A DNA stretch of 64,000 bases from Raineyella fluvialis. GTDB taxonomy: Bacteria; Actinomycetota; Actinomycetes; Propionibacteriales; Propionibacteriaceae. Within the stretch, counting starts at the first letter, position 1; the number at the start of each line of letters is the position of its first letter. This document shows positions 21,339-30,162 of the stretch, piece by piece. Both the position numbers and the translations under genes were made by a program. Where the stretch lies: positions 620,001 through 684,000 of the forward strand of contig NZ_CP045725.1 of NCBI RefSeq assembly GCF_009646095.1, written 5' to 3'. The notes below the pieces were generated by a model. That model had not been told where the DNA came from. It searched no databases and saw only the letters and a program-made list of their open reading frames with translations.

Positions 21339-22078
21339 TTGCCCTCCTCCTCGGCTGCCACGCCCGGCAGGTCCGCCGGGTCGGGGGCCTGCCAGCCATT
21401 GCGCTCGGCGATCTTCAGCCCGAGCAGGGACTGCGGTCCGGCGGCCGGACCCTCGTCCGCCCGCCCGTCGGGGAACCCGGCGAGGACGCGCTCGGCCTCG
21501 CGCCACGAGGTGATGGTGGCGCCACGGGGAGAGACCACCACCTCGTCGTGACGCAGCTTCTCGACCAGCTCGACGGCCTTGCGGGGCGTCATCGTGTCGA
21601 AGAACTCCCAGTTGACCATCACCACCGGCCCGTAGTCACAGGCCGCGTTGCACTCCACGTGCTCGAGGCTGATCATGCCGTCCTCGGTCGTCTCGTCGTT
21701 GCCGATGCCGAGGTGGTCGTGCAGGGCGGCGGCGATCTCGTCACCGCCGAGGATGGCGCACAGCGAGGTGGTGCAGACACCGATGTGGTGCTTGCCCATC
21801 GGCTTGCGCTTGTACATCGTGTAGAAGGTGGCGACGCCGTTCACCTCGGCCGGGGTGAGACCGGTGACCTGCGCGCAGGCCTCGATCGCCGCCGGGGTGA
21901 TGCGCCCCTCCACGCTCTGCACCAGGTGCAACATCGGCAGCAGCGCGGAGCGCTTCTGCGGGTAGCGGGACGCCAGCTCCTCCATCTCCGCGATGGTGTC
22001 AGCACCGATCAAGGTCTCCGCGGTGGTGTCGAAGTCGACACCACCGGTGTGGTCGAAATGGCTCCGGAAACCGCTCAT
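21335..22078 (-). CDS. nuoE: NADH-quinone oxidoreductase subunit E
   Basis: This is the thioredoxin-fold [2Fe-2S] subunit of the NADH dehydrogenase module, 247 residues. Cluster N1a ligands are in [13 protein letters not shown] and [12 protein letters not shown]. The thioredoxin-like domain ends near residue 190, and the remaining 55 residues form a tail common in actinobacterial NuoE. ATGA couples it to nuoD. Confidence 0.95.
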   Translation of the reverse strand: MSGFRSHFDHTGGVDFDTTAETLIGADTIAEMEELASRYPQKRSALLPMLHLVQSVEGRITPAAIEACAQVTGLTPAEVNGVATFYTMYKRKPMGKHHIGVCTTSLCAILGGDEIAAALHDHLGIGNDETTEDGMISLEHVECNAACDYGPVVMVNWEFFDTMTPRKAVELVEKLRHDEVVVSPRGATITSWREAERVLAGFPDGRADEGPAAGPQSLLGLKIAERNGWQAPDPADLPGVAAEEEGK

Positions 22079-23463
22079 CGGTCGACTCCTCCCATCACGG
22101 GGTCCAGGCTGGCGCCGGCGACGGAGACGTCGGAGAGCATGGCGCCCTTCGCCAGGACCGGGAAAGCTTGCAGGTTGACGAAGCTGGGGTCGCGGAAGTG
22201 CGCGCGGTACGGCCGGGTGCCGCCGTCGGAGACGACGTGCGCGCCCAGCTCGCCCTTCGGGCTCTCCACCGGGATGTACACCTGGCCCGGCGGGACACGG
22301 AACCCTTCGGTGACCAGCTTGAAGTGGTGGATCAGCGACTCCATCGACTCCCCCATGATGTGGCGGATGTGCTCGTTGGAGTTGCCCTGGCCGTCCGGCC
22401 CCACGGTGAGCTGCGAGGGCCAGGCGATCTTCGGGTCGGCGACCATGACGGGCTGCCCGTCCAGCTTCTCCAGCCGGTCGATGGCCTGGTCGACGATCTT
22501 CAGCGACTCGAACATCTCGTCACGGCGGACCACGAACCGGGCGTACGCGTCGCAGCCGTCGTCGGTGATGACGTCGAAGTCGTACGTCTCGTAGCCGCAG
22601 TAGGGCTGCTTCTTGCGCAGGTCCCAGTCGAGGCCGGTGGCGCGCAGCGGCGGTCCGGAGGTCCCCAGAGCCATGCAGGTCGACAGGTCGAGGAAACCGA
22701 TGCCGTTGTCGAGCCGGGCCCGGAAGATCGGGTTGTCGTCACACAGCAGGCCGACCTCGGGCAGGTGCGCGTGCAGCCAGGCCGACATCTCCCGCAGCTT
22801 CGGGATCGCGCCCGCCGGCAGGTCGTTGGCGACCCCACCGGGCCGGACGAAGCCGTTGTTCATCCGCAGGCCGGTGATCATCTCGATCATGTCGAAGATG
22901 ACCTCGCGCTCGCGGAAGGCGACGGTCATCACCGTGGTGGCGCCCATCTCGTTGCCGGTCGTGCCGATGGCGACGAGGTGGTTGATGATGCGGTTCATCT
23001 CCATCAGGAGGACCCGCATCACGGTGGCCTTCTCCGGGATGGCGTCCTCGATGCCGAGCAGCCGCTCGACGCCGAGGCAGTACGACACCTCCTGGTAGAA
23101 GGGCGTCAGGTAGTCCATCCGGGTGCACAGGGTGACACCCTGGGCCCAGGTGCGGAACTCCATGGACTTCTCGATGCCGGTGTGGAGGTAGCCGATACCG
23201 ACCCGGCAGTCGGTCACCGTCTCGCCGTCGAGCTCCAGGATCAGCCGCAGCACGCCGTGGGTCGACGGGTGCTGGGGGCCCATGTTGACCACGATGGTCT
23301 CGTCGCCCCGCTCGGCCTGGGCCTCCGCGATGTCTTCCCAGTCCCCGCCGTCGGCGTAGTAGACGGCGTCGACGTCCGGGTCACCGGACTGGCGGAACGG
23401 GTCCTCGCCGGCCGCGGTCGTGTCGTCGAGGATGTCCTCGTCGTGGAATTCGGTGCTGCTCAT
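22075..23463 (-). CDS. nuoD: NADH-quinone oxidoreductase subunit D
   Basis: This 462-residue 49-kDa-type subunit lines the quinone site. Diagnostic sequence includes [39 protein letters not shown] and the C-terminal [16 protein letters not shown]. The first 45 residues are acidic and not part of the conserved fold. The ATG overlaps the nuoC stop (ATGA) and excludes the longer open frame that would lie within nuoC. Confidence 0.96.
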   Translation of the reverse strand: MSSTEFHDEDILDDTTAAGEDPFRQSGDPDVDAVYYADGGDWEDIAEAQAERGDETIVVNMGPQHPSTHGVLRLILELDGETVTDCRVGIGYLHTGIEKSMEFRTWAQGVTLCTRMDYLTPFYQEVSYCLGVERLLGIEDAIPEKATVMRVLLMEMNRIINHLVAIGTTGNEMGATTVMTVAFREREVIFDMIEMITGLRMNNGFVRPGGVANDLPAGAIPKLREMSAWLHAHLPEVGLLCDDNPIFRARLDNGIGFLDLSTCMALGTSGPPLRATGLDWDLRKKQPYCGYETYDFDVITDDGCDAYARFVVRRDEMFESLKIVDQAIDRLEKLDGQPVMVADPKIAWPSQLTVGPDGQGNSNEHIRHIMGESMESLIHHFKLVTEGFRVPPGQVYIPVESPKGELGAHVVSDGGTRPYRAHFRDPSFVNLQAFPVLAKGAMLSDVSVAGASLDPVMGGVDR

Positions 23464-24167
23464 GAGTTGTAGTCCCTCCGCTCGTGGACCGGGGAGTTCG
23501 TCGCGCCGTGGAACTCGATCGGGATGCCGCCCAGCGGGTAGTCCTTGCGCTGGGGGTGGCCGGGCCAGTCGTCCGGCATCTCGATGCGGGTGAGCGCGGG
23601 ATGGCCGTCGAACACGATCCCGAAGAAGTCGTACGTCTCCCGCTCGTGCCAGTCGGCCGTCGGGTACGTCGCCACCACCGAGGGGATGTGCGGGTCGGCG
23701 TCGGGGCAGCTGACCTCGAGCCGGATCCGCCGGTTGTGCGTCATCGACAGCAGGTGGTAGACGGCGTGCAGTTCGGCGCCGCGGTCCGTCGGGTAGTGCA
23801 CGCCCGACACGCTGGAGCACCACTCGAACCGCAGCATCGGGTCGTCGCGCAGCACCCGGGCGACCTCGGCGATGTGCTCGCGCGCGATGAACAGGGTGAT
23901 CTCGCCGCGGTCGATGAGGACCTTGCGGATCGCGGCCGCCGGGTCAGCGACCCCGGCACGCAGCCGCTCGACCGCATCGTCGTACCAGCCGCCGTACGGC
24001 GGACGGCTCCCCTGCGGCATCTCGACGTACCACGTCATGTCGTTGTAGCCGGAGACGTCGGAGGTGGTCGACGCGTGGAACAGACCCTGGCGGACGTCGA
24101 GGACCTCACGCGCCTCGCCGGGGCCCTGCCGGTCCTCGGGGAGGGCGGGGACGTTCTCTTCACTCAT
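23460..24167 (-). CDS. nuoC: NADH-quinone oxidoreductase subunit C
   Basis: This is the 30-kDa subunit of the connecting module, 235 residues. The signature is [19 protein letters not shown], followed by [20 protein letters not shown]. It docks NuoD to the NuoG side in the peripheral arm. It overlaps both neighbours by four bases. Confidence 0.96.
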   Translation of the reverse strand: MSEENVPALPEDRQGPGEAREVLDVRQGLFHASTTSDVSGYNDMTWYVEMPQGSRPPYGGWYDDAVERLRAGVADPAAAIRKVLIDRGEITLFIAREHIAEVARVLRDDPMLRFEWCSSVSGVHYPTDRGAELHAVYHLLSMTHNRRIRLEVSCPDADPHIPSVVATYPTADWHERETYDFFGIVFDGHPALTRIEMPDDWPGHPQRKDYPLGGIPIEFHGATNSPVHERRDYNS

Positions 24168-24718
24168 CGCAGCAAGCCCTTCTGCTCGGCGAGGGGCGAG
24201 GCGACCAGCTGACGGGCCTCGCGGGCGATCGCGGCGTCACGCTCGTCGGCACCGATCGGTGCGTTCTGGACGATGGTGCGCAGCTTCATGATGCCGTCGA
24301 TCAGCATCTCCGGCCGCGGCGGACAGCCGGGGACGTAGACGTCGACGGGGACGATGTGGTCGACACCCTGCACCAGCGCATAGTTGTTGAACATGCCGCC
24401 GGAGGAGGCGCAGACGCCCATCGAGAGAACGCGCTTGGGCTCGGCCATCTGGTCGTAGATCTGACGCACGACCGGAGCGAACTTCTGACTCACCCGGCCC
24501 GCGACGATCATCAGGTCGGCCTGACGCGGCGAGGCCCGGAAGACCTCCTGGCCCCACCGACCGGCGTCGTGCGGGGTGGCCCCGAACGACATCATCTCGA
24601 TCGCGCAGCAGGCCAGGCCGAAGGTGGCCGGCCAGAAGGACGCCTTGCGCGCCCAGCCGAACAGCTGTTCGGCGGTGGTCAGCAGGATCCCCTGCGGGAT
24701 CTTGTCCTCGAGACCCAT
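24164..24718 (-). CDS. nuoB: NADH-quinone oxidoreductase subunit B
   Basis: This is the N2-cluster subunit next to the quinone site, 184 residues. The four ligand cysteines are visible: the tandem pair C37-C38 in [10 protein letters not shown]103 in GVCASSGG and C132 in PGCPPRPE. The start has no close partner: 45 bases separate it from nuoA. Confidence 0.97.
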   Translation of the reverse strand: MGLEDKIPQGILLTTAEQLFGWARKASFWPATFGLACCAIEMMSFGATPHDAGRWGQEVFRASPRQADLMIVAGRVSQKFAPVVRQIYDQMAEPKRVLSMGVCASSGGMFNNYALVQGVDHIVPVDVYVPGCPPRPEMLIDGIMKLRTIVQNAPIGADERDAAIAREARQLVASPLAEQKGLLR

Positions 24719-24763
24719 ATCAGCACCTCACAATTCGGCGACGGTCGGACGGAGTGGTCTGTG

Positions 24764-25126
24764 TCAGTCCCACTCCAGGCCCCCGCGCCGCCACTCGTAG
24801 ACGTAGGCCAGGAACACCAGGCCGATGAAGATGAGCATCTGCACCAGGGCGAAGGACCGCAGCCCCGGGTTGTTCAGGGAGACGGCCCACGGGTAGAGGA
24901 AGACCACCTCGATGTCGAAGATGATGAAGAGCATCGCGGTGATGTAGTACTTCACCGGGAACCGGCCACCACCGATGGGCTGGGGCGTGGGCTCGATGCC
25001 ACACTCGTACGAATCGGACTTGACCCGGTTGTACCGGGACGGCCCGATGATCGCTGACACCAGGGCGACGGTCGCCATCACGGCGCCCATCACCAGCATC
25101 AGGATCAACGGAAGGTACATGTTCAT
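24764..25126 (-). CDS. nuoA: NADH-quinone oxidoreductase subunit A
   Basis: This three-helix, 120-residue membrane subunit opens the nuo operon. The loop SDSYECGIEPT carries the conserved quinone-site cysteine region, and FDIEVVFLYPWAV is the conserved second helix. An AAAGGA Shine-Dalgarno lies about eight bases before the ATG. Confidence 0.96.
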   Translation of the reverse strand: MNMYLPLILMLVMGAVMATVALVSAIIGPSRYNRVKSDSYECGIEPTPQPIGGGRFPVKYYITAMLFIIFDIEVVFLYPWAVSLNNPGLRSFALVQMLIFIGLVFLAYVYEWRRGGLEWD

Positions 25127-25197
25127 CGGCAGGTCCTTTCCTGTGCCGTGTCCATCCTCGCAGCCCTCTCTGTCATCGCTGTCGTCGCCCCGGGCCG

Positions 25198-25203
25198 AAT
25201 GTA
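25198..25203 (-). promoter_or_regulatory. Possible -10 hexamer of the nuo operon
   Basis: TACATT (minus strand) lies just past the stop of the upstream reductase gene and about 70 bases before the nuoA ATG. It is the best hexamer in the 78-base gap. No clear -35 was found, and cotranscription with the reductase is equally possible. Confidence 0.3.
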
Positions 25204-25204
25204 C

Positions 25205-26512
25205 TCAGACCGACGGGGCGATCGTCACGAGGGTGTTGATCACGCGATCGAAGGCGTCTCCGTCGCGCTGGTCGGTGAGCCCGGCCAACAACTTGTGCAC
25301 CAGTCGCATCAGGGTGCGACGTGGCAGTCCGTGGTGCACGGCGATCCGCATCACCGTCGGATGGCCGATCAGCTGGGCGAAGACCGCGCCGAGACGGTAG
25401 TACTTGCCCAGTTCGTCCTTCATCAGCAGCGGGTAACCCTGCAGCGCGCGCTCGGCCGAGGAGGTGCCGAAGCCACGGGACTTCGCGTCGACGATCACCC
25501 CGGCGGCCACCCGGCCGGCCTGCATCGCCGAGTCGATCCCCTCGCCGTTGAACGGGTTGACCATGCCGCCGGCATCACCGACGAGCAGCAGCCCGTCGCG
25601 GTAGTGCGGCTTGCGGTTGAAGGCCATCGGCAGCGCCATGCCCTTGATCGGGACCTGCAGGTTCTCCGGCCGGAACCCCCACTCCTCGGGCGTGTTCTCC
25701 AGCCAGGTCCGCATCATCCGGCGATAGTCGGTCTTCGCGAACGCGGGCGAGGTGTTGAGCATGCCCAGCCCGACGTTGACCGAGCCGTCCCCCATCGGGA
25801 AGGCCCAGCCGTAGCCGGGCAGCAGGTTGGAGGCCCCGGGCTCGCCGTCCCACAGCTCGAGCCACGACTCCATGTACTCCTCGTCGTGACGCGGTGAGGT
25901 GACGTACGAGCGGACGGCGACACCCATCGGCCGCTTCTCGTCGCGCTGGATCCCCATCGCCACCGCGAGGCGCGAGGAGGTGCCGTCGGCGGCGACGACG
26001 ACGGGGGCCCGGAAGGTCCGGCCGTCCTTGGTGCGTACGCCGACGATGCGCCCGGCCTGCAGGACCGGGTCGGTGACATGGGCACCCTCGATCAGGTGGG
26101 CACCGCGGGCCACCGCGTGCCGGGCGAGGATCTCGTCCAGTTCAGTGCGGCGCCGGGTCATGCCGTAGTGAGGGAAGTCGGCCAGCTCGGGCCAATCCAT
26201 GGTGAACGGGCGTCCGTTCCCGCCGTAGACGCGCAGGCCCCTGTTGTGCACCCAGCCGGCATCCTCGGAGGTGTCGATGCCGAGACGCACGATCTCCTTG
26301 ACCGCGCGGGGGGTGAGGCCGTCACCGCAGATCTTGTCGCGCGGGAAGGTCGACTTCTCCAGCAGCGCGACGTCCAGGCCGAGGGCGGCCAGGTGGGCGG
26401 CGGTCGTGGACCCCCGGGTCCCGCGCCGACGACGACGACATCGTACGAACCGGCCTCGTGCGAAGCCGACAGTCCCCCGCGGCGTTCGGTGCTGCCTCGC
26501 TGGCGGGGACAT
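25205..26512 (-). CDS. Geranylgeranyl-reductase family flavoprotein, MenJ-like (frame broken near start)
   Basis: This FAD-dependent reductase has the Rossmann motif VVVVGAGPGG, then LLEKSTFPRDKICGDGLTPR (the family PxxKxCGxG motif) and LLVGDAGGMVNPFNGEGID (second FAD site). The Rossmann motif and the rest are one frame apart; one more G in the run 26411-26415 joins them as GPGGSTTAAHLAALGLDV. The N-terminus is uncertain. ATG 26512 has an AGGAG seven bases upstream but needs a second shift near 26474-26478; a GTG just upstream is already in the Rossmann frame. In mycobacteria the homologue MenJ saturates one isoprene of menaquinone. The position before nuoA supports that role here, but archaeal-type lipid reduction is possible. 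Confidence 0.8.
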   Translation of the reverse strand: MSPPARQHRTPRGTVGFARGRFVRCRRRRRGTRGSTTAAHLAALGLDVALLEKSTFPRDKICGDGLTPRAVKEIVRLGIDTSEDAGWVHNRGLRVYGGNGRPFTMDWPELADFPHYGMTRRRTELDEILARHAVARGAHLIEGAHVTDPVLQAGRIVGVRTKDGRTFRAPVVVAADGTSSRLAVAMGIQRDEKRPMGVAVRSYVTSPRHDEEYMESWLELWDGEPGASNLLPGYGWAFPMGDGSVNVGLGMLNTSPAFAKTDYRRMMRTWLENTPEEWGFRPENLQVPIKGMALPMAFNRKPHYRDGLLLVGDAGGMVNPFNGEGIDSAMQAGRVAAGVIVDAKSRGFGTSSAERALQGYPLLMKDELGKYYRLGAVFAQLIGHPTVMRIAVHHGLPRRTLMRLVHKLLAGLTDQRDGDAFDRVINTLVTIAPSV

Positions 26513-26742
26513 GGACACACTCCTGTGAGGTCGGGCCATCCGGCTCGCGCGGAGCTTTTGGCCCTGCGACATGCCGAGTCTACGACTCTCTCCGTGCTGG
26601 AGCTAACCCCCACTATTGGGCATCCCCCCTTGTCGGAGCACTGTTGAGAGTTTCATTACCGCAACGATGATGTGGCGTTATTCTTTCGTGACTCAGCTGG
26701 CGGGCGTCTCCGGACGAGCACTGCGGGTAGGCGCCGACGGGC

Positions 26743-26748
26743 TACAGT
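26743..26748 (+). promoter_or_regulatory. TACAGT hexamer, putative leaderless start of menF
   Basis: TACAGT is followed by six bases and the GTG start at 26755. The 240-base divergent gap to the reductase also has a locally AT-richer stretch around 26640-26700, where -35 elements could lie. Confidence 0.4.
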
Positions 26749-26754
26749 GCCGGG

Positions 26755-28080
26755 GTGACGCTGCCCGCCTCGCTCCCCGCCGTCCCCCGTCTGCGCGCGA
26801 TCACCACCACGATCGACGATCCGGGGCCACTGCAGGACTTCCTGCCGCCGCACGGCGCCAGCGCGTGGTTCCACCGGGAGGACGGCGTGATCGGGCTCGG
26901 CGTCGCGGCCCGCTGCGACGTCGCCTCGCTGGCGCAGGCCGATGCCTGGTGGCGAGCGGTGGTCGCTGCTATGCCCGAGGAGTCGAGGGCTGACGATCTC
27001 CCGTCGGGCGTGGGGCCGCTGGCCTTCGGCTCGTTCGCCTTCGACGCCACCCACACGCATCGCACGTCGGTGTTGGTGGTCCCCGAGGTCGTCCTCGGCA
27101 GTCGCGACGGTCACCACTGGATGACCCGGATCGCCCTCGCCGACCGGCCGCTGCCCTCGGCCGCCCTTCCCCCGCGGACGCAGTCCCCCGTGGGGCCGGG
27201 GCCGGTGGCCTGGTCCGACGGCGCGATGTCCGGCCCGGACTGGGAGGAGACCGTGGCGACCGCGGTGCGTCGGATCGCCGACGGTCGACTGCAGAAGGTT
27301 GTCCTCGCCCGCGACGTCGTCGCCAGCACCCGCTCCGTGATCGACCCCCGCTGGCTGGTCGCCCGCCTCGCCCCCCGCTATCCCCGCTGCTGGACGTTCT
27401 GGGTCGACGACATGGTCGGGGCGACGCCGGAGATGTTGGTCCGGGTGGACCAAGGCCTGGTCACCTCCCGCGTGCTCGCGGGCACCATCTGGCGCGGGGC
27501 GATGGGTCCGAAGCGGCGCACCACCGGGGAGACCGGCCGCCGCAGCGCGGAGGACACGCTGTCGTCCAGCGCGATCGCCGAGGTGCTCTCCCAGTCCGAG
27601 AAGAACCTCGGCGAGCACACCCTGGCCGTCGAGTCCGTGGCCCGGGCCCTGGCCCCGCACTGCACCAGCATGAACGTCCCCGAGACGCCGTACGTCCTCG
27701 AACTGCCCAACGTCATGCACCTGGCCACCGACGTGAATGCCGCGGTGCGCCCCGGGACCACCGCCCTCGCCCTGGCGGCGGCCCTGCACCCCAGCGCCGC
27801 CGTCTGCGGCACCCCGACCGACGTCGCCCGCGCCACGATCGCCGAGATCGAGGGCCTGGACCGGGGTCGCTACTCCGGCCCGGTCGGCTGGATCGACTCC
27901 CACGGCAACGGTGAGTGGGCCATCGCGCTGCGCTGCGGCAGGCTGCTGCCTGATGGGCGGTCGATGCAGCTGTTCGCCGGCTGCGGGATCGTCGCGGACT
28001 CCGAACCGGCCAACGAGCTGGGCGAGTCGAACGCGAAGCTGGTCCCGATGCGGGACGCCCTCGAGGAGCAACGGGACTGA
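26755..28080 (+). CDS. menF: Isochorismate synthase
   Basis: This 441-residue chorismate-utilising enzyme converts chorismate to isochorismate, the first step of menaquinone synthesis. The C-terminal catalytic domain shows LQKVVLARDVVAS, then TSRVLAGTIWRG, LHPSAAVCGTPTDVA, GRYSGPVGWIDSHGNGEWA and the final FAGCGIVADSEPANELGE with metal-binding glutamates. No lyase residues typical of salicylate synthases could be judged. The GTG start is set by the hexamer and the absence of an upstream alternative. Menaquinone is the probable pathway because menD, menC and menE follow. Confidence 0.92.
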   Translation: MTLPASLPAVPRLRAITTTIDDPGPLQDFLPPHGASAWFHREDGVIGLGVAARCDVASLAQADAWWRAVVAAMPEESRADDLPSGVGPLAFGSFAFDATHTHRTSVLVVPEVVLGSRDGHHWMTRIALADRPLPSAALPPRTQSPVGPGPVAWSDGAMSGPDWEETVATAVRRIADGRLQKVVLARDVVASTRSVIDPRWLVARLAPRYPRCWTFWVDDMVGATPEMLVRVDQGLVTSRVLAGTIWRGAMGPKRRTTGETGRRSAEDTLSSSAIAEVLSQSEKNLGEHTLAVESVARALAPHCTSMNVPETPYVLELPNVMHLATDVNAAVRPGTTALALAAALHPSAAVCGTPTDVARATIAEIEGLDRGRYSGPVGWIDSHGNGEWAIALRCGRLLPDGRSMQLFAGCGIVADSEPANELGESNAKLVPMRDALEEQRD

Positions 28081-28123
28081 GCGGCGCCCCCTGGGTCGGT
28101 GCAGGGTCGGTGACCGATAATTT

Positions 28124-28205
28124 CGTCATAGGTCTGCCCTATGGAAGAGGCGACGAAGGCGACGACCCGCCATCCCTTCCATAGGGCAGACCTATCACGT
28201 TTTTT
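28124..28205 (+). terminator. Long perfect inverted repeat with T-tract
   Basis: Two 20-base arms, 28128-28147 and 28176-28195, are exact reverse complements (ATAGGTCTGCCCTATGGAAG). After one mismatch three more pairs follow outwards, and the loop is 28 bases. Six Ts follow the right arm at 28200-28205, as for an intrinsic terminator of menF. Each arm is itself a near-palindrome (ATAGGnCTGCnCTAT), so protein binding is an alternative. Confidence 0.7.
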
Positions 28206-28231
28206 CGACAACCGACCTCCCGCTGCGCAGG

Positions 28232-29340
28232 TCAGCGGAAGGGCAGCGCCCGGCTGTACTGCACCGGGAACCGCGTCGGTGCCCCGTCGAGGTGGGCCTG
28301 CCAGCGTGCCGGCGCGTACGGGTCGCGGAGGAGCTCCCGGGCGACCATCACCGCGTCGGCGCGACCTTCGACCAGCACCTCCTCGGCCTGGTCGGCGTCG
28401 ACGATGATCCCGACGGTGCTGACCGGGATGCCGACGGCCTGCTTGACGGCCTCGGCGAAGTGCACCTGATACCCGGGGCCCAGGCGCGTGGGCCGCGACC
28501 TCGGGGTGAGGCCACCGGTCGAGACATCGATCAGGTCGACACCGCGCTCCTCCAGCAGCGCCGCGAAGCGCTGGGTCTGCTCGACGGTCCAGCTCTCCTC
28601 CTCGATCCCGTTCTCGCTGAACCAGTCGGTGGCCGACACCCGGTAGAGGACCGGGACGTCGGGGCCGACCTCCTCACGTACCGCGTCGACAACGGCCAGC
28701 GGCAGCCGCACCCGCCCCTCGAAGTCGCCGCCCCATTCGTCGGTCCGCTGGTTGGTGAGGGGCGAGCAGAACTGGTGCAGCAGATAGCCGTGGGCGCCGT
28801 GGATCTCGACCACGTCGAAGCCCGCCTCCAGGGCACGGCGCGCGGCGGAGCGGAACCCCTCGACCACCGACACCACGTCGGCGGCGGTCATCGCCCGCGG
28901 CGTCGCGTGCTGGTCGTCGAAGGGGCGCGCGCTAGGGGCGACCGGGAGCCATCCCCCGTCGCGGGCGGGGACGCTACCGGCCCCGGCCCACGGCTGCCAG
29001 GTCCCGGCCTTGCGGCCCGCGTGGTTGAGCTGGACACCGACCGCGGCACCGAGCCGGTGACACAGGTCGACGATGGGGGCGAAGGCGTCGGCCTGCGCGT
29101 CGTTCCACAGCCCCAGGTCCCACGGGGAGATGCGGCCCACCGGCAGCACCGCCGTCGATTCCACCATCACCAGACCCGCCCCACCGCCGGCCCGGGAGGC
29201 CAGGTGCTGGAGGTGGAAGTCCGTCGGACAACCCGCCGAGGCCCCGGACGGTTCCGCCGAGTACATGCACATGGGGGACATCCAGACCCGGTTGGGGAAC
29301 GTCGTGCCCTCAGGGTGAGGGGCGTGAAGAGCTGAGACAT
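28232..29340 (-). CDS. NADH:flavin oxidoreductase, old yellow enzyme family (frame broken once)
   Basis: This FMN-dependent TIM-barrel ene-reductase of the YqjM type has the active-site region [22 protein letters not shown], the substrate histidine motif [14 protein letters not shown] and [15 protein letters not shown]. The phosphate-binding end is [13 protein letters not shown]. The start [11 protein letters not shown] is one frame away, and one more C/G at 29307-29309 gives [14 protein letters not shown] and 369 residues. TACCCT lies six bases before the ATG (leaderless type). The physiological substrate is unknown; these enzymes reduce activated alkenes with NAD(P)H. Confidence 0.88.
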
Positions 29341-29424
29341 GGCATGAGGGTAGCCCGGGCCGCAGCCACGGGGCGGCCGTCGCGGAGGACTCGGGCGGGC
29401 AGCGCGGACACCTCCCGTCCGTGG

Positions 29425-29430
29425 CATATT
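29425..29430 (+). promoter_or_regulatory. CATATT hexamer, putative leaderless start of menG
   Basis: CATATT is followed by six bases and GTG at 29437, which decides that start over upstream in-frame ATG/GTG codons that lack any signal. Confidence 0.35.
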
Positions 29431-29436
29431 GGGGCC

Positions 29437-30150
29437 GTGCCCCGAGGAGACGAGAAGACCGACTACCGCGCCACGCTGGCGAAGCGCCGCCACGACGTGG
29501 CGATGATGTTCGACGGGGTCGCCCGCCGCTACGACCTGGCCAACGACGTGCTCTCCCTCGGGCAGGTGAGGTGGTGGCGGGAGGCCACGAAGCGGGCACT
29601 GGACCCCCGGCCCGGTCAGCTCATCCTCGACCTGGCCGCCGGCACGGGCACCTCGAGCCTGTCGTTCGCCGAGTCGGGCGCGACCGTCGTGCCCACCGAC
29701 CTGTCCCTCGGCATGTTGGCGGTGGGCAAGGAGCGCCACCCGCAGCTGCCGTTCATCGCGGGTGACGCGCTGTCACTGCCGTACGCGGACGGCGCGTTCG
29801 ACGCCGTCACGGCGTCGTACGGGCTGCGCAACATGGAGGACACCGTCGGCGCGCTCGCCGAGTTGCGCCGGATCACCAAGCCGGGCGGCCGGATCGTGAT
29901 CTGCGAGTTCTCCACACCGACCTGGCCGGCCTTCGCCACGGTCTACAAGGAGTACCTGATGGAGGCGCTGCCTCGGATCGCCACCGCGGTCTCCTCCAAT
30001 CCCTCGGCGTACGTCTACTTGGCGGAGTCGATCCAGGCGTGGCCCGACCAGGAGCACCTGGCCGAACTCTTCGTCCAGGCGGGCTGGCGCGATGTGCAGT
30101 GGGAGAACCTCACCGGCGGCATCGTCGCGGTCCATCGCGCCTGGGCCTGA
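29437..30150 (+). CDS. menG: Demethylmenaquinone methyltransferase
   Basis: This 237-residue class I SAM methyltransferase is of the UbiE/MenG family. Signatures are [20 protein letters not shown], the SAM motif LDLAAGTGT (64-72), the acidic TDLSLGML strand end and [13 protein letters not shown]. It performs the last step of menaquinone synthesis, C-methylation of demethylmenaquinone. An upstream ATG (29344) would add 31 arginine-rich residues overlapping the divergent gene's promoter and is rejected. Twelve bases separate it from the next gene. Confidence 0.92.
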   Translation: MPRGDEKTDYRATLAKRRHDVAMMFDGVARRYDLANDVLSLGQVRWWREATKRALDPRPGQLILDLAAGTGTSSLSFAESGATVVPTDLSLGMLAVGKERHPQLPFIAGDALSLPYADGAFDAVTASYGLRNMEDTVGALAELRRITKPGGRIVICEFSTPTWPAFATVYKEYLMEALPRIATAVSSNPSAYVYLAESIQAWPDQEHLAELFVQAGWRDVQWENLTGGIVAVHRAWA

Positions 30151-30162
30151 CCCACCCCGCCC

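Noticed and set aside
28124-28205. Miniature transposable element (MITE)
   Set aside because: No flanking target duplication and no second copy in the window; the T-tract and the position after menF fit a terminator better.
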